Assembly: GCA_030704615.1 (NCBI GenBank)
Contig: CM060731.1
Location: 15,004,001 to 15,068,000 of the forward strand
Length of the DNA: 64,000 bases
Direction of reading: 5' to 3'
Source: Takakia lepidozioides
Lineage: Eukaryota; Streptophyta; Takakiopsida; Takakiales; Takakiaceae
The position numbers and the translations under genes were made by a program. The notes below the pieces were generated by a model, which saw only the letters and a program-made list of their open reading frames with translations, was not told the origin of the DNA and did not search any database. This document shows, piece after piece, positions 45,093 to 57,469 of this stretch (its first letter is position 1; every line of letters starts with the position of its first letter).

Positions 45093-46067
45093 GAGTACGG
45101 ATCTGCTATATGGGTTGATAACTCCAACCAGGCTAAGTCTCTAGAATCCATTCAAGTGGGGGTGCTTAAGGAGTGTATGTCAGCATGCTCCAAAACAGCC
45201 AATGTGGCTGTTCGGGGTGAGTTTGGCATTCCGTCCTTAAGCTCCCGACGAGATGAATTCAAGGTCAGATGGTGGGGTCAGCTGCAACATATGCCCAACA
45301 CCAGATATCCTAAATTAATCGACTCTATATCTTGGAAACAGGACCGCCCTGTCAAACAGGCTAAGTCCTGGCAGAAGAGAGTAGAAGAGATCCTCAAGGA
45401 CCTGGACCTGGATCCGCAAGTCTTGACCCTGCTGGATAAATCTGACTTAGAGGCTGTAGTGTCCTCAGCCATGTCTGTTGCCATGAGATTGTCTGATGAA
45501 AATGAAGTTAGGCAGAAAACTTCCCTGAACTTGTTTCCAGTCTGTGACATGGGGGAGGACATCTTGGATGACCTCAAGGGTCTACCCACTCTCGGCACTA
45601 GACTGAAATTTAAACTCAGGGCAGGAAGCCTACCTTTGAACAGCAAACAGAAGCAGAGAGGAAAGGGAGAGTGCAATTGCCTGTTGTGTGGGCAATCTGA
45701 AGACAGTATTCATTTTCTGATACACTGTCCGGGGTTCTCTCACCAAAGAGACGCTCTCTTCAAATCTATTAAGGGAATTGTGCCTGTACCCCTGTTTACC
45801 AACTTTGAAAGTCTCGAGGCTGAGCCAAAAGCCCAGGCCCTCCTGAGGCCTAGTTTTTGGGCAAATCACACACAGCAGATTGATGCTTGTGTGAAGGGAT
45901 TTCTAGAGGATATCTGGAAAACCCGGATTAATTCTTTATATGGAGGTAAGTCTTACTACCAACGTCAGCCCCTGACAGAGGTAGGTTCTGTCCCTTTTGT
46001 TCCCGCTCAAACTGGGCGCAGGGTCAATGGCCACAAGGCTACGGCAAACAACGTCTTATGAGTACAA
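45093..46067 (+). mobile_element. 5'-truncated non-LTR retrotransposon (LINE) 3' end
   Basis: A 975-bp insert between perfect 16-bp duplications. It is open from its first codon to a TGA at 46059-46061 and encodes the part of a LINE ORF2 downstream of the RT: YGSAIWV, LESIQVGVLKECM, RGEFGIPSLSSRRDEFKVRW and a terminal zinc-knuckle-like CLLCGQSEDSIHFLIHC. The RT and endonuclease are absent, as expected for incomplete target-primed reverse transcription. Only GTACAA-like bases separate the stop from the duplication, with no poly(A). The intact frame and perfect duplication indicate a young insertion, 333 bp past the CLUAP1 stop codon. Confidence 0.86.
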
Positions 46068-46083
46068 TCTCATAAGGTCAAAG
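46068..46083. repeat. 16-bp target-site duplication of the LINE, right copy
   Basis: tctcataaggtcaaag, identical to 45077-45092. Confidence 0.85.
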
Positions 46084-46399
46084 AGCAGTAAAGAGATATG
46101 GTGAATTGTGAACAAACACCAACACCACTGCATGTCATAGCATTTTTCCTAGATCTTGCAGTGGATCAGGGGTAATGGCTTTCGAGAAATCCATCAAACT
46201 CCTCAAAGTGGAGCTCACCAACCGTCATGGGTGTCTCAACATAGCTCTCCACCTTCCAGGGAACAACAATTTTTTCCTGTAAAGCTATAACAATATATCT
46301 GTAGCAGGTCAGTGTTTGGTCTCCAGTGGTGTTGATGTGATTGTGGACCAGCTCTTTTACAAACTGATCCATGAAGCTGCCTGCTGGACCTGGCGGGGA

Positions 46400-49300
46400 T
46401 CAGAAATCATCATCACTGGTATTACCGTCAATGTCATTGTTATATATGCCGTCAATGTCCAAAAGGTCCTCATCCGCTTCGTCAAGATCCTACATAACAA
46501 ATCAACAAAAGCTTGTTGCAGTCATTACAAAGGCTACTACACCAGATTCCATCAAAACTGTGAAGAGAAGGAAACAAATTAGTCTCTTTATCTCTTGATC
46601 CTTAAACCCCCCCACACAGAAGATGAGCTCTGGTGTATTCTTCACATACTGATGAAGAAAAGAACTAGACCAAAGTTAAACCCCCTCTATAGAGGAGATC
46701 TTCTCTTCCCCCACTGATCCCGTGTGCTGAGCTACGTCAGGGTCTGCATCACTTCCCTGGGTGCTGGGTCTCTTGCTGAGTCTCAGCGAAGAAATGTCTG
46801 GTGTACTCTTGTTGACGATACTCAACCTACTTCCACTCCAATTCAAAGGCCTCCTCTGCTAACACCATAGTTGCCAACTAGTGACTGTGTGCTCTTCAAG
46901 TCTGATTGGTACTCACCATGTCAGCAGTGTAGAGTCTCCAGAAGGGATTGACAGTAAGAGAAATGACTCAGTTGGGCTGCTTGGGATCCGAAATTTGTGC
47001 TAGAAAGGAGATAGTCAACAAAATAATGTCAAGAAAACTTACTTAGGGAGAACTTGTGTAAGTTCCATACTGGGAGTATTAGAATGTGGCAAGGACTAGG
47101 CCAGTGCAGGTCTTCGGTAGCCCGAGATGGTGAACCACCACTGCACAATCTCTCTCTCTCTATATATATATATATATACATTCGATTACCCCACAGGAGT
47201 TGGGGATGATGTCATTCTTTGTTCTTACAAAAGAGTTTTTCAACAACTTTCAGGACAGATGAGAACCGAGTAGTTAGTCAGTCTGACTGGCTGAGATGCA
47301 TACAGACGTAGTTCATAGGCTCACTGTGTCCTCAGAGGAATTCCCTGGTACTTCCATCAACACTTCTTAATTATCTCTTTTGAAGTACATGTTGAATTGT
47401 CAGGGCCACCTGACGAGATGGTGAGGAAGTTTGTGATCAACCCCATGCTTTCTCCCCTTTACTTGGTGAGCAAGCAGAAGTCTTGTTCCAACAAGTTGGA
47501 ACAAAGGCTCAGTACTCTTAGCTTAATTCATTTAGCCAGGTCAACAAATAAAGGGGTGGGAGGATAACTTATTGAGCAATCAAGAAGTCCGGCAAGCTGC
47601 TGTTCTGACCAATTTTTATTAGTGGCGGGTAACACCCACCATTTGGAGAAATCCATGCAGATTCCTTGGTGGAGTCGAAATAAAGAAAAGACTTTTGGCT
47701 CTGATATGACATTTTGGTACCATAGCCTGGAGGGTGCAACTGAAGTGCTGAGATTGTTCCTTGACCCTGGGTCCATCTCACACAGATGCTAATGATAGAA
47801 TACTTAAGGATCCAGCTCTGGTCTTGGTCACAACAGCTCAGTCACAAGAAACAAGGTATTCTTATGTTGTCAGTTGATGTTACAAAAATAGAAGTTTAGG
47901 CTCACCTTGGGGAAAGCATTGTCACTGCTGCTACTGCCGAATGCGTCCAAGTCTTTCTGCATTCTAGACTTTGATGCACCCCCATTGTGCCAATTCCAGA
48001 AGTTGGTTCCTTCCCCTTCATACTCTTCTGAGCTTTCCATATTCACAACTGCATCATCAGCCACCTCCTCTCCTCGCAGGGTGCACAGCTCCTGTTCCCG
48101 CAGGTCAAACCAATCACAGATTTGTTCATGTTTTCCATTATTTTCGTGACTAATTTGCATGTGGTGTCGAATAGCCCAACCAATCCACTGAAGGACTGTA
48201 TAAAGGAATATATGACAACAAACCGATCACAACCAGCATCATAATCAGCTTCTCTAGAACTTTCCTCCATGAATGTAGGAAATGAGCTCCAGAAATTTTC
48301 TGTACCCGTCTAGAAATTTTGAATCCCACAGGCTCTGATGACCAGTGGTAATACTAAACTCTCATCCAACAAAACCGTCACTTTTTTCCCAAGCCAGAGA
48401 TGGTACAAACCTTGCCCATCCTAGACTTAATTCTTGGATGTGGAGTTCTCTGAGGTTGTCCATCATAGGAAGGGTAAGATCAAGTAGCAATGGACCTCAT
48501 TGTGTAACCGACGTTGCAAGCGGCGCATGCGGCGGTCTGTTTCATCCAGCTTTTCTTGTTCATCTCGGCTATGGCTTTCCATCTGACTCTCGAGCCACTG
48601 CAAGTTTCTCAGTTTCTCCACATATACCTAAAACAAACCATGCAAATCCTTCTGCAGCACTTCATACTCATCCATGTACGCTGGCCTGAACATCAAAGGA
48701 TCTTTGTTTGTGCCACTTCCAGACATGGATGTGGAGAGGTTTGCTACACCTTTTTGGCCTTGAAAAAGTAAAAGATAGGATCCTCACACCATGAGCACTA
48801 ATGGCATGTTGAACCAGCTCGGTCAGTATGTGGAACTCCCAAACATTTCCTAATCTTCATATTGGTTTCATCCCTCCAGGACTCCTAACCCTTGTTTTGG
48901 GTCAGGGGCATCCAGCACATCTTTCTATAAGGCGGTCTAGAAATGCTCGGGGCAGGGTGTTTTGTTTGTTTGTTTGTTATTTTCCCTTTCTTGTTTCTTT
49001 CTTTCTTTCTTTCCCATAAGCTCTATGAGCTTTCCGCGGACGTTATAAAGCACCATTTCATTTTCATTTCATTTCTCGTCCCATAGGCTCTTTGAGCTTC
49101 CCTGGATCTTATAAAGTACCATTTCATTTCATTTCATTTATATCTCATCTCTTTGTTTACTAGTTTGTGCATAGGCCCTTGGGGCCTCCAGTGGACATAA
49201 TATATGTGTCTTCGTCATCTTTTCCCTCCCCTGGACTTCCCAAAGGGTATTTGTTTCTTTTTATTCTAATTTACCAGTAGGCCATTAGAGCTTTTCTCTC

Positions 49301-51444
49301 TATCTCACAAGGTCTTCCCATGGTCATTATCCCTATAGAGTTACATAGACCTGGTGCGGAACAAACTACTTAAAGTCTTCTGTCGCTCCAACAAACCTGA
49401 CACTTTGGAGAGTAGAGAGGCATTTTTCACTGTGCTCCAGTTCAAACTTCCGTTTCTCATACTTAGCACGCAGGGCCTTCTCGTCTCTCTCCACAGAACT
49501 CTGTTCCTGTTCTGCGGATGCAATTCTCTCTTGTACTGCACTGATGGCATCTCTCATGCTGTGCTCTATTTCATCCATGTCAGTGTTCATCATGGTTGCT
49601 CTCCATCTTGCTTCCTATCCAATAAAAATTAGCACAAGTTGGACAGCAAAAACTAGACGGTTGTGGATCTCATGTTAATTTGGAAAGAGCGGTGTCCTGT
49701 CTTTCTCATGATGTTGATTAACTAATACTGCACTCTGAGACCCACTATACTTCAGGCTGCATACCCTTTGTAGGCTCATTTTACTACACAGAGGAAATCG
49801 GAAGGGGTACCATGACAGACCTGGAGTTCAGGCTCTGTCTCAAGAACATCATAGAGTGCCGCCCACATTTTGTAATCTCGCTAACAAGCACTCTGGTGGC
49901 CTTCACATCAAATGCTTTTATTGCTGGACCAAGCTCGGCATTGTCACTCTGTCCCCCCACCATCCAATATTCAAACCTCCCTGAATTACTGCCCTTCCCC
50001 GACTTCCCTCCCCCGGAGACTGAAAGGGAAAAGGTCAACTATGTAGAGAAATAGGAAGGAAAGGAAGACAAAAAAAAAACTTTAGAGCACAACATATCTA
50101 GTACCACAAAGCAGCTGATGGACAATGGTATCTCTCACAAAGACATTCATATTGCCTGTCTGACAGAAACCCTTACAAGTCATTAAGAAATCTCCTGTTG
50201 CAACAAATCCAATTTAATAATAAATTCCAGTCATTCTCATTGACTTGATAGAACCCTCAAAATATGGCTCTGCCATTGCTCTCTGACAGTCCATGATCCC
50301 CCTTCGCCAGATTCAGCTTCACTTTTAAACCACAGACAATAGAAGCTGCCGAGGTGGACAGGTAGAAGCATGTCATGCTAAAAGACCCCAAACTTCAATG
50401 AGCTAAAAGGGGAGTGTATTCACCTCATCAACAGTGGCAGCATTTGTTGCCAGCTGTAGAAGTGTTGCTATTTTCAGAAGTTCCTTCACAGCATACCCGT
50501 CTGCGGAATACAAGCGCTTTTGGTTCAACCTAATTCTGGCCCTTGCAAGCTGCATATTAACCAAATGTCAGTTGTGGACCTCTAACCAAGTGCCTGGCAG
50601 CCGACCTGCATGAGAGACTGTCTTTGGGCTGTGTTTGATGTTTTCTGAAGTGGTTTCTTGTTGTTCTACTTTGTCCCAGGTCCTCTGGGGTCTGGGGACA
50701 TTTCTAAGAGTTTTTTTCCTTCTTCTTTCTCTCCCTTCTTGTCACAGTTTTGTAAATCTGAAACCCTGTTCTTTGGTAGAAAGGTGGAACACTTCATTGA
50801 GGTTATACCAGTTAGTAACATCATATATGAAGGACATATATTCAAAACCCTTCACAGTTAAGAACTTGAAGAGGGGTGTGCTTATCGGAGGGAAAGGCAG
50901 TACCATAATCTGTATAGCACTTTTCAAAAAGGCTACGCGGTGGCTCTCAGTTGTGATAGATGTGTCCAGTTCCACTGTCGGGTCATATCTGCTCTCATCC
51001 AACAATGGACCGTGTTGCACACCCACTCAATTTGCCAGACGATGGTAAAGTCAGACACAGTTTGGACTGCCACAGCCCCCTATCACCGTCTGCTGGAACT
51101 TACACATTCTGCTATGTAACAGTCCTCCCTGAACATCCCTAATAGTTTAATTTTCTGAATTTGTAATGTGCATTTATGTTTGAACTTCTGCCTGGAAGGC
51201 TTAGTGTGTGCTTGTGCTGCTGCATTTTGGAATCGAGGGCAAATAAGAGACGTATTTGTAGGAACTGGAACCAGAGAGAGAGAGACACACGCACAGAATT
51301 TAAAAATGTCCACGGGGAGCCCAAAGGCCAGAGAAGTTCACCTGAGGATGAGGCAATCAGCAACCAGTTCAAAGTTGGGGGCGCGGAAGCTATCCATCGA
51401 TATCGTGCGAGGGTACCCTAGCGCCTTCATCAGCGCTCCAAACT
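46400..51444 (-). CDS. CLUAP1: CLUAP1 / IFT38, intraflagellar transport protein
   Basis: CLUAP1/IFT38 is a component of intraflagellar transport complex B that moves cargo along cilia. Exons with GT-AG borders on the minus strand: 51342-51444 (LMKALGYPRTISMDSFRAPN), 50904-50988 (RYDPTVELDTSI), 50424-50549 (LYSADGYAVKELLKIATLL), 49821-49948 (ALYDVLETEPELQ), 49397-49614 (coiled coil, YEKRKFELE and STLQSVR), 48496-48685 (PAYMDEYE, YVEKLRNLQWLESQ), 47906-48091 (LCTLRGEEVADD, acidic), 46682-46855 and 46400-46489 (acidic end NTSDDDF, stop TGA). Exon phases agree. The sum is about 430 residues, near the usual length of about 410. The first few codons were not located. A one-base deletion in exon 49821-49948 and a 12-base in-frame insertion with TAG in exon 48496-48685 are discussed in findings. 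It implies a ciliated life stage. Confidence 0.88.
47149..47179. repeat. CT/TA microsatellite in a CLUAP1 intron
   Basis: A TC run passes directly into a TA run. Confidence 0.9.
48960..49330. repeat. Degenerate tandem repeat in a CLUAP1 intron
   Basis: After TTTG and TTTC microsatellites (48962-49013), about four diverged units follow, each with cataggctctttgagctt-like words (49015, 49080, 49170, 49272). Two end ataaagcaccatttcatttt or similar, with ATTTC repeats. Each unit has a short inverted repeat (aggctc/gagctt). It resembles the 3' tail of a short retroposon that expanded, but no head was found. Confidence 0.55.
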
Positions 51445-52656
51445 CTGACGTCCCCAAAGTCAGATGTTTTCCTCAGAAAATGTAAATTTGGAACAATCTC
51501 TTGCTACCAAAAAGAAATTGAGCACTCTTTTGAGCAGTTACAATTGCCTCCAAACCACACCAGAGGTTTCGTCCTGAAAAACCCTGTTTGATCTTCGTGG
51601 TGAAGATCAATTTGTGAAATCCGGTATTAAGCTCTTCCAATTACATTCAAACTCCGGAACTCCATACCTTTCTGGGGAGGAAAGTCGGGTACCCCTCAAA
51701 CCTTCCACGATGCGGGCATAGGAATGACATCTTGGAACCTTCGGGGGTACCAATTGCTTCTGGTTATCTACCGACCACATCTAGCTTACTCCAACCAAAT
51801 TCTCTTGTGTGAGATCTTAGCGTTGCACCATTAAAGAGTCAACTAACATTTCCATACGGCTAACTTTTAAGTTTTACCAAGAGGATGAAGGCTTCAACTT
51901 TCAAATGAAGACAGACGGGAAGGGAGAGGGTATAGGTAACTGCGGATGTGAGTGAAGGACATGATGCGTGAACAAGCTCCAATGATCAGACTTTCCTGAA
52001 TGCCATTGCAACTTCTCGACTAGCTTCGCAATGGGCACCGTGGGACTTGCCATCAAAGATCTGACTCCCACCAGAACAGTTGAACGGGATGGAAAGGGAT
52101 GGAAACTGCAATGTCTCATATGCCTAACTGTCCACTGTTCAAAACCCAGGTTAATAAAACATTGTCGATGCCGGCTTGTTGTTGACAATTGTGTCCTGCA
52201 TCCCAAGAGTCAAGTGGGCGCAATTGATCTGGTCTTCGAACTCCAGTATTGATATCCTGTGGGCGATCTGCGCTCGCATAATCGCAGAGTACCATGGCGG
52301 AGCTTTTTCCAGGCATTCTGCTGGACATTGTGGATGATGAATGGCTCTTGGACAAACTGCCACACGATGGTCTTTCTCGATCCCTGTCTCTTTGTCTTAA
52401 ACTGGGACTTTGATTGCCCACGTACTCTCTGTCAGCTTTGTGCAACATCTCGTCTCCTAGCTTTAAAACCGTCTCTCGCATTTAAATCTAAGGGTATGAA
52501 ACAATGCTTTCAATCTTGTGTAGTCTGAATGTATTCTTCAGTTGTAGTCGAACCCTTTCCCTCTCTTCTCTTTCTTACTTCTTTTCGTGCAACGTTTGGT
52601 TTGATTTTGGTTCCACTTCTACTCTATACCTCCTTGGCTCCCGTGGAACTCATAAA

Positions 52657-52658
<2 letters not shown>

Positions 52659-52712
<54 letters not shown>
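52659..52712. repeat. CT microsatellite
   Basis: About 26 uninterrupted TC units. Confidence 0.95.
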
Positions 52713-52714
<2 letters not shown>

Positions 52715-53151
52715 TCCTTCCTCCTCCAGAGGGAGAGATTGAGATCATGGATTGAGCTCGACCATGATTGCAGCCAGCCTGTCAGATATCTGTGGGACGT
52801 TCTTTACGTCTAGGAGTGAAAGGGGATGTATGAGTGTCAGTCCGTTCACAGTCTAATACTCAGAATCGTTACAACCCTGAGCTTTAATGATTATAGGTGA
52901 AGAATTCCGTACTTGGTAGAATGGTCTCAAGAAAACTACTAATTACAGCTGATTCCATACAGGTACATTTCAGAAATTTTCCAGAGAACTTATCCTTGAT
53001 ACAAGGAAGTCCCAGAACTTACCTACTTGCACTGGTTAGAGTTCTAGGGCCAGGAAAATCGCGACTGATTGAAATGTGGCCTTGATCCGATTGACAGATA
53101 TTCCATTCCCACCTGGCGTCGCACCTCCCGCTGACGAGATTGATGAAACAA

Positions 53152-53153
<2 letters not shown>

Positions 53154-53198
<45 letters not shown>
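53154..53198. repeat. CT microsatellite
   Basis: About 22 uninterrupted TC units. Confidence 0.95.
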
Positions 53199-53203
<5 letters not shown>

Positions 53204-54830
53204 ACATTGTGACTGGTAGTTCAACTTTGACACTGCCATATTGGTCACACTTGGTTCCAGCTAAAGCTAAACTGCAAATGATTTCAGGGTTCACGTTGAT
53301 AGGATTTTTGCTGTGAGGCCCAAAACAGAAATAGTTTTATGTCTATGACCAAGGGCGAGAGAGGCATCAGCATGCTATTTGGGATCTGGGGCACTCAAAT
53401 TTCACACTACAAGGCACTGAAGCTATTACGGGTTATCTGAACGTCACAACAGTATGGATAGAATTCCCTGATTTTGGAAGGGCTGGGTGGATCATTCCAA
53501 TATAGACCACTGCAAATGAACTTGACTCAGGTTGTGGCATTGATGATGCAGTTAAACAAGTGTATCCTCATTCCAGTTACTAATGTTGAGGAAGGAGAGT
53601 TGTGTGGCAGATCAAGAGCAGCAATTAGCGAGCCAGGACAAATGGACAGAACTGGGATTGCACACCATTCAGTGAGCACCTCTAGCATGAATTGCCAGAC
53701 ATATATTCCTGTATGAAGTATTTTAAGCTTTAATTGATGTATATGGGGATTTGCGCCCATCTACTGCTCAGTAACTTGCCGCAGCGTCTTCAGAGGTGTG
53801 ATGAAGCTTTTGGTCTATGACACTTGGGGTTCATGAGCTAGTCATCATGATACTTGCTAAGTTCAGCCAGTAATGCAGTTTCTCCAGGAGTGCCACAGTC
53901 CTTGTTTATACAGTAGTCCCTTGCATTCATGAGTCTTCTTACAAGGATTTGTCATGCAGTCTTACAATGGTAGTACTGATCTTTCTTGCCTTAAGTGGAC
54001 CCAAAAAATTCTCCTTTCTTTTCACTCTATGTCTCAGATCTCCAGTCAGTGGAAAATGTGCAGCAAAGATATGTACAACAACAGAGATTCTATTTACCCT
54101 AGATAGGGGAGCTGAAGTATGACCAAAATATACTACAAGATTCTGCACAGCCTTGGATGAACAAGGATGACTACTTGATACCGTACCTCTTTCTACTATG
54201 TTCCATAGGCTTCAAACACTGGTATCAAATAGATGCTTTGGTAACAATCTGTCTTAAGATACTCGGTATGGTAAGCCCTGCTACTGGGGCATTCTGGTCT
54301 CCTGCAAACCCACCTGTCTCTACTCTGCTCTACAGGTGTATACAAACAATCTTGGGACATGGTCAAGTCAATAGCAACTGCACACATTCTCTTTTTTCTT
54401 CATCCTTTATGACCTCCTCTACCCCATAAGTTTCCCTGTCCCATGAATGGTTTGCAATCGGCTTTGCACAGTTGCTCATGAAGATAAGTACGAACCCTCT
54501 TTTCCCAATATTGAGAGCTTCGAAAATGTGAGGGCATTACTAATACAAGCAGGTCTACTTACTTGTATGAGCACTCTGTTTTCCTTGCATTAGCTAAAAG
54601 TTCTATCCAGTAGCACAATTCCTTGAGACTGTCACAGCCAATAACATATGTGGACTAATTAAGTTTGTTGAAAGGCCCCTAATAACTGCTCTTAGCCCTG
54701 TTCGGGGGCACAATGAGAGACAAAATGCAATATGCCTAAATGCACCTGCACTGCAAGGACAGGCATTCCCCACCAGTTTGTGTGAGAAAGGGCGACAGTT
54801 AGTACCACTGGAGTGTCCTTCAAAGGAAAG

Positions 54831-56467
54831 CTATAGGCCCGACAAATCAAGCTCACTCACTGAAATTTTTTTGTAGTCTAAGTTATTGCGCCAGCGGTGT
54901 GGGAGGAAACACTGGCCACCCCAACGCTGCTGGCAGAAGATGAGCATGGCAAGGAGCAGAGTGCCACAAGGGATGACAATGTCCCATGCAGCAGAGTACA
55001 AGTCCCATTCAGGGTTTGCATACATGTACAGGTTGATATCAGTGGGTATGTATCTAAATGTGCGGCACAGATCATAGATGTGCGGCAGTGACCGGACAGC
55101 TGTTGTTCCAAAGTAGAATAGCTTGGCCAAGGGAGCCTTTTCCTTAACACCCCACAAGACATTTGCTACGACTTGAGGGAAGAGATGGAAATCCAGAACA
55201 AGGCCTGCATATGCCTTCATATCCCACCACCAGCCTTGCTGATTAGCATGCCACTTGAACTCCTTTTCCACTGGCCTGAAACCATTGGACTTATGGACAA
55301 AGCCCGCAATGACCCCAACCACGACATAGAGTGGCAGAACAATGTACAACACACGGTGTTCTTGAATGGCTGGGGCGAGGGTCCCTGCAGCCCGTGCATC
55401 CCACCGTGACTTCCATGCTAAATGAAGGACATGTAGTTGCATCAAAAATGCTATCATGGTTGTGATCCGGACCACCACTTCTTGCACCTCAGGCCAGCCA
55501 CCACTCACTTGCAGTACATTCCTGTATTTTGCCTTTTTTTGGAACAGGGCCTCAAAGTTGAGTACTAGCGGTATCATGTGGGCAAGACAAAGGAGACCCA
55601 ACATGAAAGTAGACATGTAGGGCAGGGTCTCTGGGTAGCGCTTGCTATAGAGAATCTGCAAGAAAATGAAAACCACGGTGAGAGAGAGCATCACTACACT
55701 CATCACAATCTCCAGGTCTTGCCGCCACACAGTGTCTAGGGACTGGACTCGCACTGATCCTGTAAATGTTTCTGTTTTGATATAGAGAGGGTCATTTTCC
55801 TCTCGCAAACTTCTCAAACTGCCCTTGAGCTCCTTCCCAGTCCGATTCGAAGGAGGAAACTGGACACTGAAAAACAATTGGCAGTCTTTTTGGGTGTCTC
55901 CTTCCAGATTTGTTAGCCCCTTTTTATTAAGGTCCACGAACCGGCACCCAATCAAGCAAAGATTTCCTGTAGCAGAATCATATGTACCCTCAGCTGTAAT
56001 GGGTTTGTTCCACAGATCCCCTTCCAAAAGGTCGTAATAGATATAGGAGCTCACACTGACCAATTTCTCTGTCACATTTGGTGGAGACATGGACTGGTTC
56101 CAAAATTGTCCACCAATATTTAAGGGGACCATGCTCACATACCTACTAAGGTTGTGCTTCCCTTCATCCCGTAAAGCATGAAATTGAAGGTCTTGCCAAT
56201 CCAATTTTCTGGGAGACATTGCCTTCCTTGACAACTTCTTTTTGCAATACTTCTCCACTGTCTGAAGCTTGCTGTAGGAGTAATGAAATTTGCCCATCTG
56301 TTTGGAAGACCCAAACTTGTGTCGCTGTCTGAAGGAGAAAGGCTTGAAGTAACGAGAGTCGTTTTCCCCCCTGAGGCTTCTTACTTGCCCTACCACGCCG
56401 TCCTGTTCCGTCACCGTCAGGGTTATTGGAAACTGCATCGTGATAGCAATCTGGCAATCTTCACCAC
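54831..56467 (-). CDS. DUF2921 membrane protein, exon 2 (C-terminal)
   Basis: Exon 2 follows a ttcctgcag acceptor, completes the split codon of exon 1 and ends at TAG (54831-54833), giving 545 codons. The first half is the extracytoplasmic DUF2921 part (EDCQIAITMQFP, then YIYYDLLEGDLWNKPI and CLIGCRFVD, a Cys-containing repeat of the exon 1 pattern). After WRQDLEIVMSV come about seven hydrophobic segments (for example TFMLGLLCLAHMIPLVLNF, RITTMIAFLMQLHVLHLAW, VLYIVLPLYVVVGVIAGFV), ending HRWRNNLDYKKI. The family includes Arabidopsis FLY1/FLY2, which add a C-terminal RING E3 ligase domain; no RING is present here. It is likely an endomembrane multi-pass protein; its biochemical role is unknown. 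Confidence 0.9.
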
Positions 56468-57469
56468 CTGCAGGAAAAAAACAAAAATGAAATCAAAGCC
56501 AATGATCCACAATAATTCTGTTGTATTCTGATGTTAGCAACCATGGTTTGTAAGACAGGAAGGGAGGGTATACAAGATAAAGCAAAGAACAGAAACTCAA
56601 CCCACCACGGAGAGCCAAAGCAGTGACCTTTGGTCAAATATGCTGAAGCTCTTCATTTATTCAAAGGCTGTGTTTTGCAGTGCATGACATACAAACATTT
56701 TCCTTCAGATAAGATGTTCACTTGCAGCAATTTCAAAGTCTGTGAACTTGTTTATGAATACATTGAAAGCTTCCATGTACAGGTTGCTCTCAAAACTAGA
56801 GACACAGACACCATTTACATTCCCACACAACCAAAATCCACCGAAAGTGTAACAGATGATTGTTCAGTGCAGAAATGCATGTTCTTAACACATTGATAGT
56901 CTGTTGGCCGTCGAAATCTGAAAAGTTGACTGTACAAAATTTACAGGATTTAAGTTCTGGCAAGGCCGCATGCTGAATATGCCATTGGACGTTCATTTTT
57001 TTTGGCTAGAACTAGCATTTCTTGCTTCAAGTTTTCACAGTCATCAGAACAAGTAAACAATAAACCTCTGTGTGCATAGTAGCATGTCATAGGCACTTCT
57101 TCACGACTTTGGGCCTCCTTCCCTGACAGGACTGATGAAATCTCTCAGGAAAATAGAATGGAATGCAATGCAATGATTTTCTTTGGAATTTGTCGGGTTT
57201 GATATGTCCCGGGATTGACTAGTGCTGTACATTACTCATGCCATCACACCATCATCCAACACATGAAGTGAAGGAAAAAAAAAAAACCATATGTACAGCC
57301 CAGAAGGTGAAGGATTCCAACAATTGGAACACCATTAGAAAACAAACTTTCAAGCTATTATCTTCGTAATGGGTGGCAGTCAGTCAAGCATCAAAATGTT
57401 CTCATCATGCAACGCTTGCAGTAGTTGAATCTGCAAGATTTACCTTACATAGTCTGCAAATTCACTCAC
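56468..57469 (-). other. Intron of the DUF2921 gene
   Basis: Begins GTGAGTG and ends CTGCAG on the minus strand, 1002 bp. No gene or element was recognised inside it. Confidence 0.85.

Larger units (their letters stand above)
51445..54830. other. Region between CLUAP1 and the DUF2921 gene
   Basis: Should contain the missing first exon and promoter of CLUAP1. Two long CT microsatellites are present. The open frames at 51901-52481 (minus) and 53474-53760 match nothing I recognise. Confidence 0.4.

Noticed and set aside
51901-52481. First exon of CLUAP1 in this interval
   Set aside because: No frame here gives the expected N-terminal residues in a phase that joins 51444.
52504-52813. Open frames made of repeated Leu-Ser
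   Set aside because: They are translations of the CT microsatellite.
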